Assembly (NCBI GenBank): GCA_964536465.1
Contig: CAZHXQ010000018.1
Location: 1 to 27,917, forward strand
From: Mesolinea sp964536465
GTDB lineage: Bacteria; Chloroflexota; Anaerolineae; Anaerolineales; Anaerolineaceae
Reading direction: 5' to 3'
Length of the DNA: 27,917 nucleotides
The first letter of the stretch is position 1, and the number at the start of each line of letters is the position of its first letter. The notes under the pieces are model-generated. The model was given only the letters and a program-made list of their open reading frames with translations, did no database searches and was not told the DNA's origin. This document shows positions 7,717-16,107 of the stretch, piece after piece. Both the position numbers and the translations under genes were made by a program.

Positions 7717-9051
7717 ATGCCCACATATGTAAATATTCTGATTATCTTGGTCTTGTTTGGTTTCAACGCGTTGTTCGCTATGTATGAGATCGCCATGGTT
7801 TCTTCGCGAAGAACCCGGCTGCATCAACGTGCTGATGAAGGTCAAAAGGGCGCGTCTGTGGCTATTAAATTGCTCAAAGACCCCAACCAGGAATACCTGT
7901 CTGCTGTTCAGATCATGATCACATTGATCGACACTTTGGCTGGCGGTATTGGTGGCGCCAGTCTTTCCCAGCCATTAGCCGCGGTTATAAAGAGCGTTGA
8001 GGTGCTTGCTCCATTCGCTGATACCCTGGCCTTAATCCTGGTTGTGATCATCATCACATATTTTTCGATTGTGCTGGGCGAGCTGATCCCCAAACGGGTG
8101 GCTGTCAGCCGACCGGAGGATATCGTCACTCGAATTTCCCCCTTAATCAATTGGATGACGCGGGTTTTGAATCCGCTGATCAGGTTGTTGAGTGCTTCGA
8201 CGAATTTTGGCATCAAGGTTTTCAACATTGATGTCAGCAAAGAACCCTTCATTACAGAAGCCGAATTGAAAGGCTATATTCAGGAAGGCCGCCAGACAGG
8301 TGTCTTTGAGGAAGCCGAAGAAGTCATGGTCGATGGTGTTTTCCGTTTTACCGAGCGCAGGGTGGATGCCATCATGACCCCCCATACCGAGCTCGATTGG
8401 CTGGACCTCAACGATGGGCGTGAGGTGATGGTAAAGGAAATGCTCGAGAGTCCCTACTCGCGGCTGCCAGTGGCGGAAGGCGACCTTGACCGTACGGTGG
8501 GAATCGTCAGCGCCAAGGATCTGATGGGTATCGATCTTTATTCGGATAGTTTCAACATCAAAGATTACATCAAAGAACCCATGTTTTTCCCTGGGAATAT
8601 GAAAGCGGTAAAAGCCTTCGAACATTTTCAAACTACCGGCGTTCACCAGGCCATGGTTATGGACGAGTTCGGCGGCGTTGAAGGAATGGTCACACTGTAC
8701 GATGTGCTTGAGTCGATCGTCGGGGATATTCCAGAGGATGAGAACGATACCGAACCTGAAATCGAAGTCACAGCCCAAGGGTCGCTGTTGATGGATGGAT
8801 TAGTCCCGGTGGACGTCTTGAAGGAAAGGCTGGGCGTGGTCGAATTGCCTGAGGAAAATAAAGCAGGCTACCAGACTGTCAGCGGTTTTGTGATGAACCA
8901 GATGGGCAAAATCCCCAGAGTTGGTCAACAGTTTGAGTGGGAAAAATTTACCTTCAAGATTACTGAGATGGACGGTCACCGTGTTGAGCGGGTCGAAATC
9001 AGCACAGATGACGACACCCCGCCGAGTCAGGAAGAAGACCAGCGCGAATAA
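7717..9051 (+). CDS. CNNM/CorC-family membrane protein with CBS pair (hemolysin-family annotation)
   Basis: Integral membrane protein of 444 residues in the CNNM/CorC/YhdP family, often labelled hemolysin or HlyC/CorC; characterised members take part in magnesium (and cobalt) efflux. Order of domains: the CNNM (DUF21) membrane domain with helices near 3-27, 62-85 and 95-120 and the signature GELIPKR near 121-127; a CBS pair at about 210-335 (beginning VDAIMTPHTELDWL), expected to sense Mg-ATP; and the CorC_HlyC associated domain at about 350-435. An in-frame TAA directly precedes the ATG, so this is the earliest possible ATG start. Its 3' end overlaps the convergent methyltransferase gene by 25 bases. 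Confidence 0.9.
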   Translation: MPTYVNILIILVLFGFNALFAMYEIAMVSSRRTRLHQRADEGQKGASVAIKLLKDPNQEYLSAVQIMITLIDTLAGGIGGASLSQPLAAVIKSVEVLAPFADTLALILVVIIITYFSIVLGELIPKRVAVSRPEDIVTRISPLINWMTRVLNPLIRLLSASTNFGIKVFNIDVSKEPFITEAELKGYIQEGRQTGVFEEAEEVMVDGVFRFTERRVDAIMTPHTELDWLDLNDGREVMVKEMLESPYSRLPVAEGDLDRTVGIVSAKDLMGIDLYSDSFNIKDYIKEPMFFPGNMKAVKAFEHFQTTGVHQAMVMDEFGGVEGMVTLYDVLESIVGDIPEDENDTEPEIEVTAQGSLLMDGLVPVDVLKERLGVVELPEENKAGYQTVSGFVMNQMGKIPRVGQQFEWEKFTFKITEMDGHRVERVEISTDDDTPPSQEEDQRE

Positions 9052-9914
9052 ATCGCATGTGAAAGTACATGCCCCGCGCTCTGGTCCACGCTGACCAACT
9101 CGCCGCTCTCTAACTTTCCTCGCCCGCCTACAATTTGCTCAACCGCCTGGTGGGTAACTACTGCCGAGGCGGTGATGGCGTAAGCGGTCATCACGATAAA
9201 CCTGGCATCGGTTGCGAGGATGCCCTGGCAGGCTTCAATCAGCTCTGGTACTCGTTTGAAAAAATCCCAGACCTCTCCGCTGGATCCCCGACCGAATTTA
9301 GGCGGATCCATGACGATTCCCTGGTAGCTGTTGCCGCGTCGGGCCTCACGCTTGACGAATTTGAGGGCGTCTTCCGCGATCCAACGCACTGGTTTATCCA
9401 GCAATTTTGAGAGCCTGAGGTTCTGGTTCGCCCAGGTGATGGCGTGCTTGGACGAATCCACATGGGTGACTTCCGCGCCAGCGGCAGCGCCGGCTGCAGT
9501 GGCAGCGCCTGAATAGCCAAACAGGTTCAGCATTCTGAAGGGCTTCTTGCTGGCTTCAATCTGAGCTCTGGTCCAGTCCCAATGCGTGGCTTGCTCCGGA
9601 AAAATGCCAACATGGCGTGACGAAGAGAGCTGCAATTGGAAATTTAAGTCTTTATAAGCGATCACCCAGTTCTTTTCCATGGGATTGAGGATATTCCACT
9701 TGCCACCGTACTCTTGCTTCTCTTCCACCAGTGTCGCGTTGGCCTTTTTCCACTCGCTTGATGGCAGGCTGCGCGGCCAGATCGCCTGAGGGCGCGGGCG
9801 GATTAACAGGTATTTTCCAAAGCGTTCCAGGGTTTTACCGTCGCCGCTGTCCAGCAGCTGATAATCTTTCCAATCGGTGGAGGAGGTCAGGATGATATTC
9901 TTTGGCATACTCAT
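9027..9914 (-). CDS. Class I SAM-dependent methyltransferase, RlmI/RlmK-like
   Basis: Predicted 295-residue methyltransferase of the COG1092-like group that contains the 23S rRNA m5C enzyme RlmI and the RlmK domain. Residues 1-110 form an N-terminal region with KYLLIRPRPQAIWPR; the Rossmann SAM-binding core follows with MLNLFGYSGAATAAG (motif I, about 128-142), VTHVDSSKHAI (motif II) and the catalytic-type motif GIVMDPPKFGRG (about 198-209). The N-terminal PUA domain of E. coli RlmI is missing. An rRNA target is likely from the family but unproven. The two possible ATGs (9914 and 9908) differ by two residues. The membrane-protein gene lies 14 bases upstream on the same strand, so the two are probably co-transcribed. 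Confidence 0.85.
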   Translation of the reverse strand: MSMPKNIILTSSTDWKDYQLLDSGDGKTLERFGKYLLIRPRPQAIWPRSLPSSEWKKANATLVEEKQEYGGKWNILNPMEKNWVIAYKDLNFQLQLSSSRHVGIFPEQATHWDWTRAQIEASKKPFRMLNLFGYSGAATAAGAAAGAEVTHVDSSKHAITWANQNLRLSKLLDKPVRWIAEDALKFVKREARRGNSYQGIVMDPPKFGRGSSGEVWDFFKRVPELIEACQGILATDARFIVMTAYAITASAVVTHQAVEQIVGGRGKLESGELVSVDQSAGHVLSHAIYSRWSSS

Positions 9915-9928
9915 TGCGACTCGCTATC

Positions 9929-10771
9929 TCAGTTAAGGTTGATAAATCTGAAGATTAAATATACTAGAAAAGACACTGCGCCGGCAAGCTCAAGTGACCT
10001 CAAAAGGAGGGGCTGCTTGTTGAGAATTGAACCTGGTGGAGCAGAACGAGCAAAAATTAACAGGATGGCAGCCAGCATCAACCACAGCGCGATGATCCAG
10101 TAGGGTACCGGCGCAAGCAGCAGGAAGGTGATTCCCCCTGAGGTGATCAGCATTGAGGAGATCAATGTAAACCAAAATTGGGTTGTTTGCTGCTGTAGGC
10201 CCGGCTTCCGCGCCTGTTCAAAGCCAAAGAGCAGGTAAAAGCAGGTGACAAAAAGTAAGGGGAAAAAAAGTTCGACTGTGGAGGGCTGCCGCAGTCCTGA
10301 ACAGATGCTGTTTATAAAGAAAAAGGCACTTAAGAGAAAGCTGCGCTGGCTCAGGCTGAGCATAATGCGGTTAGAGAATCGGAGGGAGGGGTGATAGAGG
10401 GCAACAGTGAACACAACCGCCACTACTAAAAGGACAACATTTACCCTGTTGAGAGCAAATGAGCTGACCAGCGCGATGACCAGGCTCAGGTAGAGCCCAA
10501 TACGAGCGTTTAAGAGACTGACCTGACCGAGTGAGATAGGGTTGGGTTCGTCTTGTAATGGCGAAAACATATCTTCAGGGGCATAACTGAGATGTTTATA
10601 GGCTTGGGTAAAGGCGAAAAACGCCAGATTCGCGGTGAGGCTGAGAGCGATTTTGTGGTAAAGAGTCGTGTCAGCCACCAGGCTTCCTAACAGGCTGCAG
10701 AAAAGGATAAAAGACAGACCGGCTGGCAGCCCGAACAATTGCAGATAAGCAACTCTATTTTTCTGTTTCAT
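9929..10771 (-). CDS. Polytopic membrane protein, possibly a degenerate UbiA-superfamily member
   Basis: A 280-residue protein with about nine hydrophobic helices and no recognisable enzyme signature at first sight. The stretch at residues 66-85 (EDMFSPLQDEPNPISLGQVS) lines up with the first Asp-rich region of UbiA prenyltransferases (NDxxDxxxD ... RPLxSGxIS), and YHPSLRFSNR after helix 4 resembles the YSPPLKRxxxxGN segment. The key Asn/Asp and Arg residues are mostly replaced, so prenyl transfer is doubtful. I choose ATG 10771 because longer versions run into the divergent aminotransferase start and add a non-hydrophobic leader. A TATACT lies only nine bases upstream of this ATG, so the mRNA may be leaderless. 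The UbiA link is my inference and needs a profile search. Confidence 0.7.
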   Translation of the reverse strand: MKQKNRVAYLQLFGLPAGLSFILFCSLLGSLVADTTLYHKIALSLTANLAFFAFTQAYKHLSYAPEDMFSPLQDEPNPISLGQVSLLNARIGLYLSLVIALVSSFALNRVNVVLLVVAVVFTVALYHPSLRFSNRIMLSLSQRSFLLSAFFFINSICSGLRQPSTVELFFPLLFVTCFYLLFGFEQARKPGLQQQTTQFWFTLISSMLITSGGITFLLLAPVPYWIIALWLMLAAILLIFARSAPPGSILNKQPLLLRSLELAGAVSFLVYLIFRFINLN

Positions 10772-10865
10772 CCATGGTTCAGTATACCAAAAGCAAGTAT
10801 TCGACGGAGAAACAATCCCAAAAGGACAAAGTGGCATTAGAATTGTTTCAGGAAAAGGAGGGCTC

Positions 10866-12020
10866 ATGAGTTTTAACCAGTATATCGATCGAAGGTCAAG
10901 CGAGAGCCTGAAATGGAACTGTTATCCCAACGATGTCCTGCCGCTGTGGGTGGCGGACACGGATTTTCGCAGTCCGCCAGAAGTCATCGAAGCGCTGCAC
11001 CAGCGGGTTGACCATGGCATCTTCGGCTATGCGATCCCACCGGAAGGGCTTGATCAGGTGGTTATTGATCGGTTCAAAAGGTTATATGACTGGGTTATTT
11101 GCAAAGAATGCATCGCTTACGTTCCGGGGATCGTGACCGGGTTTACCATAATGTTACGGGCATTGTGTGAAAAAGGGGACGCTGTCATTTTTCAGTCTCC
11201 GGCCTACCCTCCTTTCATCGGGTCGCCCAAGGCATCCGGGTTAGTAGGCATCCAGAACCCGATGTATCGCGACGACCAGGGTGTTTATCGCCTTGATTTC
11301 GATCGTTTTGAGCGTCAGATCATTGAAAACAAGGTCAAGGTCTACATTTTATGCAACCCCCAAAACCCGACTGGCAGAGTTTTCTGCAAGGAGGAACTCC
11401 AAAAATTGGCTGAAATCTGCCTTCGCCATAAAGTGACCATCTGTTCCGACGAAATCCATGGCGACATCATCTATGATGGGCGAAAGCATACCCCGATTGC
11501 CTCGTTAGATCCTGAGATCTCCAGGATTACCGCTACCTTTATGGCTCCGAGTAAAACTTATAACATCGCTGGTCTGCATGCCTCTGTAGCAATCATCCCT
11601 GATGAAGGATTGCGCACGACCTACGAACAATACAGACAATACCTGATTGGTAACCCCAGTCTGCTGGCCTTAGTGGCGGCCAAGGCTGCCTATGAACACG
11701 GCAATGGTTGGCTGAGCGAACAAATAGCCTATCTGCAGAGTAATCGGGATGTTATTGATGAGGCCATTAAGCAGGGTGAACTCCCCGGGGTCAGCTGGAG
11801 CAAGCCCGAATCGACCTTCCTGGGTTGGCTGGATTGTCAGGAACTGCCGGTTGAGGGCAGTCTGTTCGAATTCTTCATGGAAAAAGCCAAGGTTTGCTTG
11901 AACGACGGCTGTTCCTATGGGGAGGGCGGTAAAGGCTTCCTGCGCTTGAATTTTGGCTGTACCCAGGCGTTGTTGAAACATGGCCTGGAAAGAATGTCCT
12001 CAGCGATTAGAAGTATTTAA
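10866..12020 (+). CDS. patB: MalY/PatB-family PLP-dependent aminotransferase / cystathionine beta-lyase
   Basis: Fold-type I PLP enzyme of 384 residues. MalY/PatB proteins cleave C-S bonds of cystathionine or cysteine conjugates (beta-elimination to pyruvate, ammonia and a thiol), and some act as aminotransferases. Diagnostic features: the N-terminal RxSxSLKWN(C)Y and LPLWVADTDFR segment typical of this family, CNPQNPTGRVF near 160-170, SDEIHGDI near 200, and the PLP lysine Lys230 in APSKTYNIAG. The C-terminal RLNFGC carries the carboxylate-binding Arg. ATG 10866 has a strong AAGGAGG four bases upstream. There are no methionine-biosynthesis neighbours, so the physiological substrate is open. 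The gene ends before a terminator shared with the cold-shock gene. Confidence 0.88.
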   Translation: MSFNQYIDRRSSESLKWNCYPNDVLPLWVADTDFRSPPEVIEALHQRVDHGIFGYAIPPEGLDQVVIDRFKRLYDWVICKECIAYVPGIVTGFTIMLRALCEKGDAVIFQSPAYPPFIGSPKASGLVGIQNPMYRDDQGVYRLDFDRFERQIIENKVKVYILCNPQNPTGRVFCKEELQKLAEICLRHKVTICSDEIHGDIIYDGRKHTPIASLDPEISRITATFMAPSKTYNIAGLHASVAIIPDEGLRTTYEQYRQYLIGNPSLLALVAAKAAYEHGNGWLSEQIAYLQSNRDVIDEAIKQGELPGVSWSKPESTFLGWLDCQELPVEGSLFEFFMEKAKVCLNDGCSYGEGGKGFLRLNFGCTQALLKHGLERMSSAIRSI

Positions 12021-12165
12021 GAAACCTCTCAGTAAATAATCTCAGACCAAAGCACTGAGCCAGCGGGTGGATAGTGCAATCTGAGTTTTTAGAGTTACGG
12101 GCGGCAACCCCCGATTCAGGAGAGAGCATGCCTTTAAATGTCAGAAGGGTCTGCTGAAAATAAAT

Positions 12166-12189
12166 AAGCCAGCCGAAAGGCTGGCTTTT
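12166..12189. terminator. Bidirectional terminator between patB-type gene and cold-shock gene
   Basis: Nine-pair stem AAGCCAGCC / GGCTGGCTT around a GAAA tetraloop, followed by TTTT on the plus strand and by TTATTTATTTT when read on the minus strand (continuing to about 12155). It sits 20 bases past the cold-shock stop codon and serves both convergent genes. The rest of 12021-12160 shows no gene and only a weak CTCAG/CTGAG repeat. Confidence 0.8.
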
Positions 12190-12209
12190 GGGTGTAAAGT
12201 GTCGACCCC

Positions 12210-12425
12210 TTATTCTTGAATTAACCTGACGTCGGCGGCTTGTTTTCCACGTGGGCCGTCCTCAATGGAAAATTCAACTTTCTGTCCTTCCTTCAGGCGT
12301 TTGAAGCCTTCCATCTGGATGGCTGAGAAATGGACGAAGACGTCCTCGCCATCTTCTAAACCGATAAAGCCATACCCTTTGGGCGCGCTGAACCATTTGA
12401 TTGTTCCGATTGTTCTTTCTGACAT
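12210..12425 (-). CDS. csp: Cold-shock domain protein
   Basis: Small single-domain CSD protein (71 residues) that binds single-stranded RNA/DNA and acts as an RNA chaperone. Both nucleic-acid-binding motifs are intact: RNP1 KGYGFI (residues 16-21) and RNP2 VFVHFSAI (29-36), with the aromatic Trp11 and Phe residues on the binding face. Length is standard for the CspA family. A well-formed sigma-A-type promoter lies 50-80 bases upstream, giving a leader of about 45 bases, much shorter than the long thermosensor leader of E. coli cspA. The gene is monocistronic, with a terminator just downstream. Confidence 0.95.
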   Translation of the reverse strand: MSERTIGTIKWFSAPKGYGFIGLEDGEDVFVHFSAIQMEGFKRLKEGQKVEFSIEDGPRGKQAADVRLIQE

Positions 12426-12475
12426 TTGTTACTCTTCTTTCTATAAAACTAGACTTACCTAAACAAAGGCGATTT

Positions 12476-12504
12476 AATGTATCACTCTCGCTCATTTCCG
12501 TCAA
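12476..12504 (-). promoter_or_regulatory. Promoter of the cold-shock gene
   Basis: On the minus strand, TTGACG (12504-12499), a 17-base spacer and TACATT (12481-12476). The -35 matches five of six and the -10 four of six positions. Transcription would begin near 12469, about 45 bases before the start codon. Confidence 0.65.
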
Positions 12505-12577
12505 GACTTGGGGGGAAGCTATCAAACAGGAGCTCATAGAATGTGCCGCGCAGCATGTTATGCATATTTGTATGATT

Positions 12578-12608
12578 TTGACCTGGTGATCGGAGGCGAA
12601 GGTATAAT
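12578..12608 (+). promoter_or_regulatory. Putative promoter of the 12631 methyltransferase gene
   Basis: TTGACC (12578-12583) and a perfect TATAAT (12603-12608) separated by 19 bases, slightly longer than ideal. Transcription would start about 15 bases before ATG 12631. It lies back to back with the cold-shock promoter. Confidence 0.55.
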
Positions 12609-12630
12609 TAGGATGAAACCAAGGTAGAAG

Positions 12631-13470
12631 ATGTCCAATCAAACAAACCACAGCAATAACCCAAAATATTTGAGCAGCAAACAGTATAAAGATTCCAGCA
12701 ATTTGGCTTCCCGCATCCTGATCCACGAAAAATTCAGTACGGGGCAGCAGCCCTGGTATGATTTTGTCTACGAATTGGCTGAAATCGAGCCGGAGGATAC
12801 AGTGCTTGAGTTGGGAAGTGGACATGCGGCGCTCTGGCGGGCCAACCTGAGCCGGCTGCACGAGAATAACCGCATCGTGCTGAGCGATCTTTCCCTGGGA
12901 ATGCTGAAAGACTCTTCAACCAGTTTGGCAAAAGACAGGCGCTTTCAGTTTGTCTGCATGGACAGTATGTCCATCGCCTTTCCTCCGGCAAGTTTTGATC
13001 TGATTATCGCCAACCATATGCTCTATCACATGCCCTCTGTTTCCCCAGTGATTTCGCAGGCAGCAAAGTTGCTCAAGAGCGGTGGAAAATTCATGGCTGC
13101 CACCAATGGACCTGAACATATGATCGACCTTGACCGGCTGCTTGAGAAATTCTCACGCAGGCTTGATAAGCCCCACGGTATGTCAAACGGCTTCAATCTC
13201 TTAAATGGGGAAAAACAGTTGAGAGAATTTTTCTCTGAAATCGAACTTCATATCTACTCCAGCGACCTCTGGGTGAAAAACGCCCAACTGCTCACCAATT
13301 ACGCCTACTCCACCCCTCTTGTAAAAGAAAACATGGGCGATGAGGGAAGACCCGAAATGACGGCCTTCTTCCAGCGGCGGATCGACCATTACGGTGGAAT
13401 CTCAATTCGAAAGCAGACCGGGATTTACCTGGCGAAGAATCCTGCCGGAAACATCAACGTACAACCGTAA
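12631..13470 (+). CDS. Class I SAM-dependent methyltransferase (Methyltransf_11/25-like)
   Basis: A 279-residue soluble methyltransferase. SAM-binding motif I is VLELGSGHAALW (58-69), followed by IVLSDLSLGML (motif II region, about 80-90), FVCMDSMSIAFPPASFDLIIANHMLYHM (about 107-134, motifs III-IV) and a KLLKSGGKFMAATNG segment (about 147-161). This is the layout of small-molecule or lipid methyltransferases of the UbiE/Methyltransf_11 group; the substrate is unknown. It has AAGG six bases before ATG 12631. Its 3' end overlaps the convergent uppP gene by 17 bases, so there is no terminator between the two. Confidence 0.85.
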   Translation: MSNQTNHSNNPKYLSSKQYKDSSNLASRILIHEKFSTGQQPWYDFVYELAEIEPEDTVLELGSGHAALWRANLSRLHENNRIVLSDLSLGMLKDSSTSLAKDRRFQFVCMDSMSIAFPPASFDLIIANHMLYHMPSVSPVISQAAKLLKSGGKFMAATNGPEHMIDLDRLLEKFSRRLDKPHGMSNGFNLLNGEKQLREFFSEIELHIYSSDLWVKNAQLLTNYAYSTPLVKENMGDEGRPEMTAFFQRRIDHYGGISIRKQTGIYLAKNPAGNINVQP

Positions 13471-14275
13471 CAATCATCGTCAAGATGGATAGTGCGACAC
13501 AATAGAGCGCAAAGCCGATCAGGCTGTGTTTTTTTAGATAGCCTAATAACCAGTGAATCGAAAGGTAACCTACCAGGCCGGCAATCAGGAAGCCCAGCAG
13601 CAAGGCTGGCAGAAATTCAAGAAAGAACTCGGCTCTCACCAGATCGATGACAGAAAGCAAGCCAGCCGCCAGCATGATCGGGATCGACAGCAAGAAAGAA
13701 TAACGCGCAGCGGCTTCACGGGTGTAGCCCTTAAAGAGCCCGCCAGAAATAGTCGCGCCCGAGCGGGAGATACCCGGAAAGATCGCCAATGCCTGGAAAA
13801 CACCAACAATTAGAGCATCCGTCCAGCTCAGTTGATCCAGACCCTTATCTTTCTTGGTCAGGATCTCTGCCAACACCAGCAAGATCGCCGTGCCAAGCAG
13901 CAAAACAGCGGTTAGCAGCGGGCTGTTGAAGGCTTCTTCAACGCGGCTCTTGAGCAGCAGCCCTGCCAGCCCGGCCGGGATCGTGCCCAGGACGATATAC
14001 CAGCCCAGACGGCTTTCGTTCTTTTCAAAAGGCGCTTTGGTTTTAATTCCATCGATAACCGACTTGAAAATCTCGACCAGGTCTGCCCGAAAATAGATGA
14101 TCACAGCCACCAGGGTGCCCAGCTGCACCAATACGTTGAATACGAAGGCTTTTTCCGGGTCCAGCGTCCAGTTGAACAGGAATGGCACGAAAACCAGGTG
14201 AGCGGAAGAAGATATGGGCAGAAATTCGGTCAAACCTTGAACAATGCCCAAGACAACAACTTGAATGAAATTCAT
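13454..14275 (-). CDS. uppP: Undecaprenyl-diphosphatase (BacA/UppP family)
   Basis: Membrane enzyme of 273 residues that dephosphorylates undecaprenyl diphosphate to recycle the lipid carrier for peptidoglycan and other cell-wall polymers; overexpression of family members gives bacitracin resistance. The two conserved BacA regions are present: EFLPISSSAH (Glu17 to His26, with the catalytic Glu, Ser and His) and FPGISRSGATI (about 164-174, with the catalytic Arg). Eight or so membrane helices fill the rest and the length is typical. ATG 14275 overlaps the tgt stop as ATGA, so the gene is translationally coupled to tgt. Confidence 0.95.
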   Translation of the reverse strand: MNFIQVVVLGIVQGLTEFLPISSSAHLVFVPFLFNWTLDPEKAFVFNVLVQLGTLVAVIIYFRADLVEIFKSVIDGIKTKAPFEKNESRLGWYIVLGTIPAGLAGLLLKSRVEEAFNSPLLTAVLLLGTAILLVLAEILTKKDKGLDQLSWTDALIVGVFQALAIFPGISRSGATISGGLFKGYTREAAARYSFLLSIPIMLAAGLLSVIDLVRAEFFLEFLPALLLGFLIAGLVGYLSIHWLLGYLKKHSLIGFALYCVALSILTMIVTVVR

Positions 14276-15435
14276 GGATGCCTTTCGGGAGTGCGGGGGA
14301 TGTTTAATCTGGCCATTGCCTGATCGGCGAAGGTCTGCAGGCGGCCCTCAATGATCGCCTGGCGCAGGTCGCGGGCTAACTGCAGCAGCGTGTGCAGGTT
14401 GTGGATCGAAAGCAGGGTGGCTGCCAGCATCTCTTTGGCGACAATCAGGTGACGAAGATAGGCACGGGTGAAGGTGCGGCAGGTGTAGCAGCCGCATCGT
14501 TCGTCGATCGGTCGTTGGTCTTCGGCGAAGGTTGCGTTCATCAGATTGAGCCGCCCAAACATGGTCATGGCGCTGTTGTGGCGTGCCAGGCGGGTAGGCA
14601 GGACGCAGTCAAAAATGTCCACCCCGCGCAAAACGCCTTCAATCAGGTCTTCGGGGGTGCCCACGCCCATGAGATAGCGAGGTTTGTCCTCTGGGAGGAT
14701 GGCGTTGACCACCTCAATACTGTCATACATTTCAGTTTTGGTCTCACCAACCGAAAGCCCTCCGATAGCGTGACCCGGGAAGCCCATAGAGCTGATAGTG
14801 CGGGCGGACTGTTCACGAAGATCGTCAAAAATGCCGCCCTGAACAATTCCAAAAAGTGCCTGGTCATCCCTTTTTTTGGCTTCGAGGCAGCGCTTCGCCC
14901 AGCGATGGGTGCGCTCCATTGCCTGTTCAATATAGGCACGATTGTTAGGGTCAGCACATTCATCGAAGGCCATGATGATGTCCGCGCCCAGATTTTCCTG
15001 GATTTTGATGGAACTCTCCGGAGTCAGACGTTTTATCGACCCGTCGATATGAGATTTGAAAGTGACACCATCTTCATCAACTTTGCGCATATTCTCCAGC
15101 GAAAAGACCTGGAAGCCGCCCGAATCGGTCAACATCAGTTGGTGCCATTGCATAAACTGGTGCAGCCCACCCATCCTAGCAATCAGTTCATCTCCTGGTC
15201 GTAAAAAAAGGTGGTAGGTGTTAGCCAGAACCAGGGTGGCACCAAGTTCTTCCAATTGGGCAGGGCTAACGGCTTTTACCGTCGCCTGGGTGCCAACAGG
15301 AGCAAAGACAGGGGTATGGAGCATGCCGTGGGGAGTGGTAAATTCACCTGCCCGGGCATTGCCGTCTAATGCGACGATTTTGTAATTGAAATGGCCTTCT
15401 TTTCCGGTGTCCGAAGATTGGTTGCAGTTGCTCAT
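14272..15435 (-). CDS. tgt: tRNA-guanine transglycosylase (bacterial)
   Basis: Exchanges G34 for preQ1 in tRNAs with GUN anticodons, a step of queuosine synthesis. The 387-residue protein has the full active site: LTDSGGFQVF with Asp104 (general base), FDECAD with Asp158 and GIVQGGI near 197 (base recognition), GGLSVGE near 225, and GVDIFDCVLPTR with the nucleophile Asp276. The zinc site C-x-C-x2-C-x25-H is Cys314, Cys316, Cys319 and His345. I choose ATG 15435 over the upstream ATG 15486 because family homology begins soon after and a TACAAT at 15459-15464 would make the longer form untranscribed. It forms a pair with uppP. No other queuosine genes are in the window. Confidence 0.95.
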   Translation of the reverse strand: MSNCNQSSDTGKEGHFNYKIVALDGNARAGEFTTPHGMLHTPVFAPVGTQATVKAVSPAQLEELGATLVLANTYHLFLRPGDELIARMGGLHQFMQWHQLMLTDSGGFQVFSLENMRKVDEDGVTFKSHIDGSIKRLTPESSIKIQENLGADIIMAFDECADPNNRAYIEQAMERTHRWAKRCLEAKKRDDQALFGIVQGGIFDDLREQSARTISSMGFPGHAIGGLSVGETKTEMYDSIEVVNAILPEDKPRYLMGVGTPEDLIEGVLRGVDIFDCVLPTRLARHNSAMTMFGRLNLMNATFAEDQRPIDERCGCYTCRTFTRAYLRHLIVAKEMLAATLLSIHNLHTLLQLARDLRQAIIEGRLQTFADQAMARLNIPRTPERHP

Positions 15436-15458
15436 AAATACCAAGAAATCCCTCAACA

Positions 15459-15464
15459 ATTGTA
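15459..15464 (-). promoter_or_regulatory. Putative -10 element for tgt-uppP
   Basis: TACAAT on the minus strand (five of six), 23 bases before ATG 15435. A matching -35 is not evident. The region 15465-15670 holds no gene I can support, only a short GGCTT/AAGCC repeat near 15613-15628. Confidence 0.4.
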
Positions 15465-15670
15465 CCTTTATTATCTGGTCACACACAGGAATCGGCGAGG
15501 ATGCACGAAATGTCTATGTAAAGTCGCTTTTTACGGTTCGCATCCTGCTGTCTGGGTGCTCACTTGGATCATGAGGAGGCGGTTTAGCTGACCAGCTCTT
15601 ATTAAGAATCTGGCTTAACTTAAAGCCGGCACTCTGCTTCCTTGGGATTTTAAATTTGTTTTAGCAGGGA

Positions 15671-16069
15671 TTAGGGCTGCTTGTCCGCGACAGAATCCTT
15701 TTCACGACAGTGGTCTAAATATTCTTGAACGCGGTCAAAAGTTTCCTGGCTGATATAGTGTTCAATGCGGCAGGCATCCTCCAGGGCGGTATCCTTGCTG
15801 ACCCCAATCCAGATAAAGAAATCTACCAGACCACTATGGCGGTAATAAATCTCTTCGGCAACCTCACGTCCTTTGAGTGTTAGAGAGATCAATTTCCTGT
15901 TATTTACTTCCAGGTAGCCACTTTCGGCCAGGTTTTTGACCTGCTGGCTGACCGTTGGGCGGGAAAACTCTAACTGCCGGGCGATATCGATGGCGCGCAC
16001 GCGATCATTTCTCTTCTCAAGGATGAGAATCGTTTTCAGGTACATCTCAGCGGATTCTTGTAAGCTCAT
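15671..16069 (-). CDS. DtxR/MntR-family metal-dependent transcriptional repressor
   Basis: Iron- or manganese-activated repressor of 132 residues. Residues 1-60 form the winged helix-turn-helix (AIDIARQLEFSRPTVSQQVKNL, then the wing KLISLTLKGREVAEEI); residues 65-125 are the metal-binding and dimerisation domain, with YRHSGLVDFF, DACRIEHYISQETFDRV carrying the expected Cys/Glu/His ligands. The C-terminal SH3/FeoA-like domain of DtxR and IdeR is missing, as in MntR. I choose ATG 16069 because it has GAGGGAG a few bases upstream and homology begins with MSLQESAEMYLKT; the longer frame from 16117 adds an unrelated leader. It is divergent from feoAB, and DtxR-type boxes lie between them, so its effector is more likely Fe(II) than Mn(II). 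Autoregulation is plausible. Confidence 0.9.
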   Translation of the reverse strand: MSLQESAEMYLKTILILEKRNDRVRAIDIARQLEFSRPTVSQQVKNLAESGYLEVNNRKLISLTLKGREVAEEIYYRHSGLVDFFIWIGVSKDTALEDACRIEHYISQETFDRVQEYLDHCREKDSVADKQP

Positions 16070-16107
16070 GTGCTCCCTCTGCCCATAACAATCTAATAGC
16101 ATTTTCC

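Noticed and set aside
7717..9051. Hemolysin toxin
   Set aside because: The common label hemolysin is historical; the CNNM, CBS and CorC_HlyC domains point to ion transport or homeostasis.
12021..12160. Small gene or RNA between the PatB-type gene and the cold-shock gene
   Set aside because: No frame with a start signal and only a weak CTCAG/CTGAG repeat; nothing supports a feature beyond the terminator.
14392..15204. A 270-codon plus-strand open frame inside tgt
   Set aside because: Tgt active-site and zinc residues are all on the minus strand; the plus frame is a codon-bias shadow.
15436..15486. Longer Tgt beginning at ATG 15486
   Set aside because: The extra 17 residues are not family-like and would require transcription from upstream of the TACAAT at 15459-15464.
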